The translations under genes and the position numbers were made by a program. Source: Coprinellus micaceus (Eukaryota > Basidiomycota > Agaricomycetes > Agaricales > Psathyrellaceae). Taken from it: 64,000 bases of DNA. The DNA lies in NCBI GenBank assembly GCA_951394405.1, contig OX596334.1, positions 3,720,001 through 3,784,000 on the forward strand, in the 5' to 3' direction. Each line of letters starts with the position of its first letter. The stretch's first letter is position 1. Under the pieces are notes generated by a model that was not told where the DNA came from, searched no databases, and saw only the letters and a program-made list of their open reading frames with translations. Below are positions 50,192 through 59,141 of the stretch, piece after piece.

Positions 50192-51694
50192 ATGCCCCAC
50201 TACGCCGAGCACGACGACGTCTTCACGACGAACGGTCAATTTCTCTCAACACACGCACCTAGAGGCTCTTCCTCGCGCCAGTCCATCAGCCTACGCAAGT
50301 CATCAGCCTCGCTACGCGGTGGCCCAGGCTCCTCGTCTCTAGCGAATGAATTCGGCGGCGGCAACGACGACAGTAACAATGCTGCAGGGTCAGCGGGCGG
50401 GAGACACCACTCTCTTGCACATGAGCTCGCTGTAGCCCTGATGCCAGAGCCCAGTGCAGGGAGCAAGTTGCTAGCAGAGGAGTTCGGGATCGAGTTCGAT
50501 GAAGGAGCGGAGGGTATCGACGAGGATGCGTCGCTCCATGCCGACCATGCATCCGACCACGACCAGTCGAATTCCGCTTCAGAAGGAGGGCTGTCATTTG
50601 CAGATGAACTCGGCGCGCATGACAGCTTTGACGGCTCGTTCGGTGGGGGAGAGGATCTGGCAACGGCATTAGGAGCAAGCGCGACCGATGGCGCAGACGA
50701 GTCATTCGAAAATGCCGATCTCGACCCCGTTTTCGATAGCCCATCTGTCTCCCGCACAGAGCCTCGCCAAAGAACTCCAGAGAAAGACGCGATGGACGTC
50801 TTGTCCGAAAATCTCGAGTTCACCGACAGGTTCCTTACCCAGCTGCGCACCCTGGACAGCGAGGCGGGAAGCTCGGGGTCGTCGTCACAGCAACACCAAC
50901 CTAAACTCGAGAGACTCACGTCTGACGTTATCCGGAAGATAAATGAAAGCGTGAAGGACAGGGAGGGGCAGGTGCGCGCGTTGTTCGACTGCGAGAGGGA
51001 GTTTAGGAAGATCAGTGGGGAGGTCGGTGGCACGGACGTGCTCGGACAACTAGATGAGTTGGAACAGATTGAAGACTTGACCGACGGCCCATCTCCTGCG
51101 ACGAATACAGCTCCTTCACCGCCGCAGCAACATTACCAACCGCGATCATTGAATACCCTGGTAGAAGAAGACCAAAGCCACGACTGGGAGCTCGACCCAG
51201 ATCGTGGGCACCATCTGGGCGACTATGAAGACTCGGAGCCCGCCACTACTCCTATACGAACGACATTCGCAGCCCCCTCCGCTCCTCCACTGACTGGTCC
51301 TCCAACCCCCGCTAGACTCGTCCCACAACTCACATACGTCCGCACCCTCACCTCAGGCACCATTTCATCCCTCACTTCATTATCCGAACACTCACAAGTG
51401 AACGGTGTCGCTACAGCCGACGCCGCTCGAAAAATCCGATCACTGAAGAACAAGCTTGGGACTTGGAAGGCCGAATGGGAGAGCGCGGAGAAGAGTATGG
51501 CGAAGATCGAGCGGTGGGAAGCGGGCATCGTAGACCCGGTGGATGGGGGTGAGGCGTCCGTACCGCCAACGCCGACGAGGTTGCAGACGATGCGAAGGGT
51601 CGATGGAAGGAAGATTGTTGCGGAACAACTACAGGCGTTTGAGCGTGCTCTGGCAGATGCTGCTCTCAAAACACAGGCCATCATGGCCCAGTAA
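50192..51694 (+). CDS. Uncharacterised acidic protein with repeated LAxE(F/L)G motifs
   Basis: Intronless gene of 500 residues from ATG 50192 (MPHYAEHDDVFTTNG) or 517 from ATG 50141; the C-rich stretch before 50192 looks like 5' UTR. I do not recognise the family. The first third is Ser/Gly/Asp-rich and carries a short repeated motif: SLANEFG, SLAHELA, LLAEEFG, SFADELG and DLATALG (about residues 45-155). A helical middle segment (AMDVLSENLEFTDRFLTQLRTL to VKDREGQVRALFDCEREF) and a second helical segment near the end (AARKIRSLKNKLGTWKAEWESAEKS) suggest coiled coils, separated by a Pro-rich linker. No signal peptide, membrane segment or enzyme motif. Codon use and intact length argue for a real gene; it may be a scaffold or cytoskeletal protein, unproven. 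Confidence 0.75.
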   Translation: MPHYAEHDDVFTTNGQFLSTHAPRGSSSRQSISLRKSSASLRGGPGSSSLANEFGGGNDDSNNAAGSAGGRHHSLAHELAVALMPEPSAGSKLLAEEFGIEFDEGAEGIDEDASLHADHASDHDQSNSASEGGLSFADELGAHDSFDGSFGGGEDLATALGASATDGADESFENADLDPVFDSPSVSRTEPRQRTPEKDAMDVLSENLEFTDRFLTQLRTLDSEAGSSGSSSQQHQPKLERLTSDVIRKINESVKDREGQVRALFDCEREFRKISGEVGGTDVLGQLDELEQIEDLTDGPSPATNTAPSPPQQHYQPRSLNTLVEEDQSHDWELDPDRGHHLGDYEDSEPATTPIRTTFAAPSAPPLTGPPTPARLVPQLTYVRTLTSGTISSLTSLSEHSQVNGVATADAARKIRSLKNKLGTWKAEWESAEKSMAKIERWEAGIVDPVDGGEASVPPTPTRLQTMRRVDGRKIVAEQLQAFERALADAALKTQAIMAQ

Positions 51695-51988
51695 AGACTG
51701 AGCCGTCTTCGAACCATGGCGTTACCCTTCCTCCTCTCCTCTCTTGCTTCCCACACTGTATCCTTCCCCCCTCTCACCCACAGCGCTATCTGTCCGCTCA
51801 CTCTGATGCTATCTAGTGTATTTGCTACGCCCATATCCTACACATACCACTTTCTCATATTAGAACAGAGCCTCACTTTCCCCTGTAGCTGAACCGTCAT
51901 TTAAAGTACTTAGACTGTTGTTGTTGTTACGTCCCACACATACCCCGGCTTTCTCTCCTTATTTTATTACCTCAGTACCAAGGCCCGC

Positions 51989-54900
51989 CTATCCATTGTA
52001 CTTGAACCTGGAATAAACAGTGCATCAGTCACCCGGAAGGGTCACAAGGCGCTCTATTGGAGACCCAGACTCACCAATTTGTCCTGGCCTCAACGGCTTC
52101 TTTTCGGACAGCCCGCTTGGGATCGTCGAGCGTCTTTCCAAGTTCTTTGATAACCTGAGTCTTGTACGGATGTAAGACGTCGTATCGAACGATGCTGGGC
52201 AAGACAGCAAGGTATTGCAATGCGGCGGTTCGGACGGTCTACACATCCATCGGTTCAGCGCGACGCAGAGGAGAGGGAGAGAAATACGTACTGGGGAGGG
52301 CATCTCCTTTACCATACAATTCTTCAGCATCGCGTTGACCAACGTCGATGCATGTTCCGCCACGAGACTTTTCTCGGGCGTCTCACCGTCTGCCGCAGCG
52401 AGGAGTGTCTCAATCACGTTCGAGCGAATCTGGGGATCGGGCAAGTCCAATCCACGGATCAATAGGGGCATGAGCTGTGGATGGGCATTTCAGCTTCATT
52501 GTCACGAATGGGTGAGAGGGAGACCCACAGAAGGCAGTTCGCTGAGGTAAGTCGCTTTGGGTGCAGACTTGATCAAACCAGCGAGTGCAACGAGGTAAGC
52601 GACCTGCTTCGTCGGTTCTACGGTACCAAGGCCGAGATCAGCTTCCTTCTTCACGTTCACAAGGCTGGCAAACTCACCCGAAGTGTCCTGAGACCCTGAA
52701 ATCGTCGGAGGCAACATGACTTTGACGTACTTCTGAGCGTACAGGATCCTGGTCACCGCATGGTTGTCTTTTGTCAGGACATCGTCATGTCCGGGAATGA
52801 GGCCAACGCTCTTGGCAGCATCCCAGTTTATAGAAGCGTCGCCAAAGACTTCGAACAGACGTTGAGAGAATTGTAGTGCGCGCGGGTGGTTCCTGACCAG
52901 AAGGGCTTTCGTAACCTAGATAAACCTTGTCAGCGCAGTGTATAACAAAGCAGCGAGGAGAATACCAACCCAATTCCAAGTTATAATCGCCCAGTGTCTC
53001 CTCTCAGGCGACAGCTCGGCGTTCAAAACCTCATTCGACCAAAATTTAGTGGAAAATCCTTCGAGGAATCCTTCCAGTTCTAAAGATGCTCTCAGTACCC
53101 CTATACCTGAAGTGATAGACTTATTGTACGCACCATCGACCTTCCTGTTCACGATGACAGCAACGAGGTGAATCGCGGCGTCTCTTTGGAGGTCGCTATC
53201 TGCCGTTCCAAGTGTCCACTTAAGAATGGTTTCCAGGAATTGGCCCAAGTTCTCCATGTCAAGGCTCGTCTGAGGGGGACAGATATCAGAAACCAGACAT
53301 ATGATCTGAAGAAAGCTCGAACCCCTACATACTTCCTTGTAAAGCGGTGTCAACGCGGCGGAGAACAGCAGCATCAAGTCTCTTTCAGAACGGGAGGACG
53401 ACGGCTAATGAAGGCGTCAGTCCGTGCCCTCCATGCGTCAATATTTTCACACTACCCACCTCGAAGATGGCCAATCGCGCATCCTTGGAAATCTTGAAGT
53501 GGCCTTCAGAGATCGCCTGAATATTCCCCGTGAAAAGGGCCAAAAGCAGTGACTTGACGTATGGATCTTGACGTCTAGAGAACCGACATGAAAATTTATA
53601 ATAAACGAGCAAAGGAAAAACAAACTCACGACTGGGGTAACGACCCGACCACAAGCGTCATGCACTGTGCCGCAGCTTGTAGCAACCTCGGGTCCTCCAG
53701 GAGTATAGCCGCGGTCTCCTTAGACTCCAGCGCCGCGTACACGAAAAGGTTAAACAGGCGAACCACGAGCCTCTCGAGGTACTTCGCCACATCCGCATGC
53801 ATTTTCGAAACTTTAACCTGGAGGGTATTCGCAAGTGTCTTGAGAATCGCATGCGCGTACGCCGCACTAGGCTCCCCATCGGCGACGCTACCAGTGCTTG
53901 AGCACAACATCTCCAACTTGGTCGTCAGGCGGACAACAAGGGTATCGAATAGTTGGGGCTCGATGCAGAGCGTCTGGAGATACGAGAGGGCCTTCCAAAC
54001 CTGTGCTCGCTCCGCTGCGGCATCCCGCCCTGGTGCAACGCCCGGTAGACCGCCGAAGAGAATGGGGAGAGTTTGCTCGACCACCTTTTGAGGGGACACC
54101 TCCGCGATGGATCCTAAGAGTTCCAAGACCCCGTCGCTGATATCGTCGAACTGGTCTGGGTGGTCTTGAATGATCTCGTCGATGTGGTGCACGATAAAAC
54201 CCAGCTCTTGGTCCGTGAGCAGCCGCTTTGTCGTAACCAGGCCTTTCAGTCCTCCAAGGGAAGGAAGACGCAGATTGTGTGCCTTGAGTCCGCCGGAAAG
54301 CGCTCCGAGCACTTCGTCTTTGTAGGGTAGGAGGAAGATGTCGGCCGTGGTGTCACCTTCTTGGGCGTCTCGAGCTGCCTCGATGAACTGCGCCAGAAGA
54401 ACGAGGGTAGCGGGCCGTGCTGTTACTTCATCGGGGTTGATGAAGAGTTTCGTCAAGTGGGGGATGGCTTGAGATACGGTAAACTTCGCCACAGACGCTT
54501 GTGGGATATCATTTTCAGCCGGGCATCTTTAACGGTGGAGGTGGACCTACGCGTGGTGGTCATGAAAGAGCAGAGGACGCGAGTAGCGGGTCGTGCTTGA
54601 CTTTTCTCGGGTTCCCGGAGAATGGTTAGGCACTCTTCACAAGCATCGCGAGCCAGACCTTGAATGTCCGTCCGAGACTCGTCGCCCTCTTCTGATGCGT
54701 ATATAGTGTTGATTAGGGTTTGGAGGGCCTTCAGAGCTAGTTGCTCTGTGTTAACATCCACTGGTTGGAATACCTGCGAATTATGTGGGATAACTGTGGC
54801 AATTCACGACGACTGTGCTTACCTCGAGCTTCAAAGAATTCCATAGTTTACGAGCAAACGACCGGGCTATCTTGGGTCCGTATATTGGGAGACAAACGTT

Positions 54901-56124
54901 GAGGGTTTCTAGAATGTCCCTCTAGGATGGATGCCCCGTCAGCCTATTTCACTCTGGGTAGGAGAGAAAGACGTGCCTTGGCAGGTCGGCCGACGGCAGC
55001 AAGGTTGTCGAGGTAGTGTGGAATTGCAAGCGGCCCAAACAGAGGCGTGGCTGCGACAACCGATCTGAAATGGGTCGGAATCCTGCTTTTAAAATAGATA
55101 TCGAGGACGTACCTGAGCGTCAACCGCAGGTCATCTGCAGTGATTCCTCCAGGGTTGTTTGGGGGAGGTCGGAAGGTAATGGGGAAGTAGCAGAATATGA
55201 CATCGTACAGCGACTGGAATGGCGTCAGAATCGACGTCCTGGACAAAAGCGAAGTGGCGGCGGCTCACTTGCACACGCTCTGAGACGTCGAATTCGATCA
55301 GGATAACTCGGTCCATGGCGAAAACGAGGACTAGGTTACGCGGGTCCTTCTCTCCTTCACACAGAGAGACGTAGCCGTCCAAAAATTTGTTTCCCATGCC
55401 CTTGAGCACTGCAACAGGGGTCAGTAGACAAGCAAGAAAAAGTGGGAGCTGGCGCCTACCCTCTCGTTGGTTGGCCATTACCGAATCTATGATGGAGAAG
55501 ACTTTGAACCGATGGTTTTGAGTCAAGGCCTTCATTTTGACATGCCGCAGCAAGCTAGAGTACAATCAACTACTTGCGTACTCGTTAAAGGGAGAACCTA
55601 CCTCTCTATCACGGTTGTCGCTTCTGCAGGACCGAAAGTAGGGAAGGACGCCAGGGTGACCAGTCCCTGCAGAGCAGGAATGATAGTGTCTGCATCGTCT
55701 AGCTTATCAGAATAGAAGTTGGCCAGAGTCCGCACTATTCCAGCAGTTTTAGTGTTGCGATTTGAGAAGGCAAGCAAATATTCACACCCGCCGGTCTGTT
55801 GAGCAAGTCTGGCGCCAATTTGGCGAGGACCAGAGATAGCAGTTCGACACCTGCGTTTCAATCAGCACACTTCCAAGATTTTAGAGAGGAATTCCGCGCC
55901 TTTCGACCGTAGCCCGCTCTCTTCTGACACCAAGTACTCCCCCGAAGCCTTGACTAGATTCAACAGCGTGGTCTGGCCATTGGAGATATCTGGGGACATG
56001 TTGTCGATTTAGAGGGAGTATTGCAATGATCGTGTATCTCGAGCGTACCTGCAGCAATCTGAACGAGTTCTTCTTCCCGTCCAGAGGCGATCCATGTCCT
56101 TGCTAGCCGCTCTGTGGCCTCCAT
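51989..56124 (-). CDS. MMS19: MMS19/MET18 cytosolic iron-sulfur assembly factor (HEAT repeats)
   Basis: Subunit of the CIA targeting complex that hands Fe-S clusters to DNA polymerases and helicases, including TFIIH XPD. ATG 56124 (MEATERLARTWIASGREEE) opens the MMS19 N-terminal domain: VQIAAG then DISNGQTTLLNLVKASGEYLV, GVELLSLVLAKLAPDLLNR, and FYSDKLDDADTIIPALQGL. HEAT-type helical text follows throughout. The C-terminal domain has TVRTAALQYLAVLPSI-like sequence and LDDPKRAVRKEAVEARTNW; a last intron joins it to FKYNG, ending at 51989. One donor near 55900 shows no GT; a GC donor (AAAG|GCGCGG) restores frame and is inferred. About a dozen introns; middle exon edges are approximate. Confidence 0.88.
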
Positions 56125-57574
56125 GTCGGTCAAAGGTGATAAAGAAGAGCAGAACCCAAGATAATGACGAGTGTGATCGCCAAGCAAAGGGGCCGAATCG
56201 CCCACGAGCTTGATGCCCCTGACGCCATAGATGCGCCTTCGATCCAAACCACCGTCGTGTCGCGTCAATTATTGACCTAGCCTCCCAGTCAGCCTTTTCC
56301 CCACTCGACCTCCATCGTCTCAGAGGGGGCCCTACGATCTGGGTCGATGATCTCAGCAGCAAGCCAAACATGAGCAGCTCGCTCTCTCTCATGTATACCT
56401 TGGCGAAAAGGTGCGTATACCCCCTAGTAGCTATGCATAGCCCTTGAGCATCTTCCTCTTTTTCAAAAAATGGGTTTAACACTACCCGCTCCCAAACCCG
56501 GCCGCCGAACGGGGAGACCCCGAAGGAAGCGCTTTCGAGTTGGGACCAACGAAGGTTAGACTCGAAAGCCGGTCTGCCAGGGTGCTGTGAGAGGAGGGCA
56601 TTTTGTGGCCAATACCTCACATCAAGGCCCATTAATGGCTGGAGTCGAGCCTAGAAGAAGATTCTTCCACGCTTTGAGGGGTTGCGAAACTGGCACAGGC
56701 TTCTGGCCATGATCTCACACCTAGGAGCACATCCCACCACCTTCCCGAACGCGGTTCTCACCCCTACAACTTCAACTCCCCCCCCCCCCCCCCCCCCGAG
56801 GGTCCAGACAGCCGCAGGGCACATCTGTGAGCAAGATGCTGACGACAAGCTCTTGCCCCCAGTTTTGGGGAATCCCCACCGCGAGTCTGCGAGTAGCGGT
56901 CGAGAGACTGAATATAGCATACGTCTCGATTGGGAGTGTACTTGCCAGACTGGACGCCCTGCTGCGTAAGTGGCAGGAAGTGACATTGTGGTTACCGAGC
57001 CTGCGGGTTCGACCTCGCTGCATTTTCCTTGCCCGGTAGTATCACCGACAGCTCAATGTACGGCTACTCCCTCGTCCATCGATCTTCCTCCATCATTCCC
57101 ATTAGGATAGGGACGCTCGTTTTACTGCGCTCCATGGGGGATCCACTGCCCTGCTCCCTGTTTCCGAGGCATCCTATCCAAGACCATCATCCGAGCCTCA
57201 TCCTCCCCTTCATCAACTCGTCGCAGGCATCAAGATTGTAAGAAAAACCCCGTTCCAGTGACCTGGATGGATGAGTGTAATGTTCCCTTCGTCAAACAGC
57301 GGGTGACGTTGGCTAGGAGGATAATCTGAACAGGTTCTTCAGCGGAGGGGCGATGCGTGATGTTTGACGCTCAAGCTCAAAGTACGATCTTACAGTACAG
57401 ACGAGGGGCGAACTCGCACGTCACATTGACTGGGTGGGCTCGGCTCGTCGGTAGGTGGGTAGACTTAGAGGTACCGTATATAAGTAGGGGACTGACGATA
57501 GTGTCTACGTTCTGTGGCTAGAAAAAGTGACTTTCAATCTGGTGTACATTGTCCATCAAGCATCAAGCCCAGGC
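56125..57574. other. Intergenic region upstream of MMS19
   Basis: About 1.45 kb. An open minus-strand frame at 56009-56632 overlaps the MMS19 start and has no family feature, so it is not annotated. A 20-base poly-C lies at 56778-56797. A TATATAAG box at 57477-57484 faces the inverted-repeat element, with no gene after it on the plus strand. Confidence 0.4.
56778..56797. repeat. Homopolymer of 20 C residues
   Basis: Uninterrupted C run on the plus strand (G on the minus strand). Not in a gene. The length may be uncertain if the assembly was made from error-prone reads. Confidence 0.9.
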
Positions 57575-57613
57575 CATCATAAAAAAAGTCGATAGCATTT
57601 GTGGGTGATATGC
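57575..57613 (+). repeat. Left terminal inverted repeat
   Basis: 39 bases, 38 matching the reverse complement of 58623-58661. Confidence 0.85.
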
Positions 57614-57658
57614 GAAGATATGGGGGCGGGCTGCATTCGTTGAGTGGATGGAATATTA

Positions 57659-57692
57659 GCTGCACAAATGCAAGCAGCCGCATTTGTGCAGC
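57659..57692. repeat. Perfect 13-bp hairpin inside the element
   Basis: GCTGCACAAATGC (57659-57671) pairs exactly with GCATTTGTGCAGC (57680-57692) across an 8-base loop. Confidence 0.85.
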
Positions 57693-58622
57693 CGGGGACC
57701 AGATGTGCAGCCCAAATGCAGCCGGAATTTACGCGCGCGTATCGACGGCTACGCTTGCGTCTCCGACTTGAGGGCAAACTCTACAGAACAGCGTGCAGGA
57801 AATCCAGTATATTGTAAGAAATAGTATATAGAGATGTAGAGTACGAGAGGGATATGTAGGCCATAGAACGAGGGCTCGCGTGCGTAGGACGCTCGCGTGA
57901 CATTGAGAAGGGGTCCTGAACTCCTGTGTGAGGGGTATCTGGGCGAATCACACTAGGCGGGGTCATGGAAAGCGGTGGTCATAGTGTGAGGTAGGTGATT
58001 GAGCGGTGAAGATGATCTGGGTGACCAGGAAACTTCAGGTTTGGCGCGGAGAGAGGAGAACTGGACGACATGCACCTCGAGCACTTCACCAACGCATCGC
58101 CAAGATCTCCCATGTCCAGCCTACATCACTACGGTTGCCGTCGATCAGGGCACAAGGGACGGGGATGGCCAACGACAACGGACATTGACGGCGGGGAGGA
58201 CGCTGACAGCGGGCGGGAGGAGATGATGGGGGAAGGGAAGAAAGGAACGCGACGAAGGAACGCGATGGACGCGTCGCTATATGTGACGCCGTGACTGAAC
58301 GCGTGACGTCACGCTTCGGGACTCTCCGAACGTGGGCAAGTTCGCTCCGACTTAGGCGCTCGCCACCGATCTGGAGGGCGGGTGCGTACGCATTTCTAGA
58401 GGAGGATGCGTCAGTCGGCGCTTTGTGAGGTAAGTTGATTCAAATTTCATCCTAAGGCCCACCGCCCACATCTCGGTGCATATCCGCTTGCATATCCGGT
58501 CCTCGACGCACAACTGCTGCACAGATGCACCCTTTGTGCTGCACAGGTGGTGCCGATATGCGACGCTATGCGCACACCACGCATTTTTTCTACCTGAATG
58601 CTTCGTTATGTGCATATGTTGG

Positions 58623-58661
58623 GCATATCACCCACAAATGCTACCGACTTTTTTTATGATG
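58623..58661 (-). repeat. Right terminal inverted repeat
   Basis: 39 bases, 38 matching the reverse complement of 57575-57613. Confidence 0.85.
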
Positions 58662-59141
58662 AGTGAGAACCCCCACTTGGGTGCCCATGGTCTCTCGTGG
58701 CCTCTCATGGTTTAGATGTATTAAGCTTTTAAGCCTAGTAAAGTCCGAAAGAACAGAATAAATTTAATAATATGTCATGATACGTCCGTAAACCGGAAAT
58801 AAGATAGCTCGCAAGTGCAGGGAGGATAAGGGATGTGACAGGGGGCAGGACCAGCCTTAAGGAAGGCGGAGAGAAGAGTGAAGTTGAGACGGCAATTCTA
58901 TTAGCTTGTCTACGGAGAACGAAGATAGGCGCCAACGCGAGCATGTGCCATGAAGTCGGTGGATTGCTAAAGCGCCGAGCGATGCGGTGGGTATACGGCC
59001 CTCAGCCCAAACCAGTTCCATCAACGAGAAGAACAAAGTTCAGGGTGTGTCCGCTTCGAGTACAACTTGAGTAAGAATGGCGATATGCGACGAGAATTCT
59101 GAAGGAAGAGGTGCCAGGTGGATAGGAGCTATCGATATCGC
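58662..59141. other. Intergenic region downstream of the TPR gene
   Basis: About 480 bases with no gene recognised; 3' flank of the TPR gene. No CHAT or other effector domain is encoded here on the minus strand. Confidence 0.4.

Larger units (their letters stand above)
57575..58661. mobile_element. Putative non-autonomous DNA transposon with 39-bp terminal inverted repeats
   Basis: The outer 39 bases at 57575-57613 are the reverse complement of 58623-58661 with one mismatch (position 57592). The ends read CATCATAAAAAAAGTCG. Total length is 1,087 bases. The interior has no transposase-like frame; it carries repeated TGTGCAGC and GATATGC words in the subterminal zones and a strong hairpin near the left end, as in MITE-type elements. 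I see no convincing target-site duplication next to the ends, so the superfamily is open. It sits between MMS19 and the TPR gene. Confidence 0.75.

Noticed and set aside
56009..56632. 207-residue minus-strand frame at the MMS19 start
   Set aside because: Overlaps the first MMS19 exon in another phase and shows no recognisable motif; the MEATERLART frame fits the family.
56960..57030. GGGTTCGACCTC resembling a tRNA T-arm
   Set aside because: No acceptor stem, D-arm or anticodon arm fits around it.
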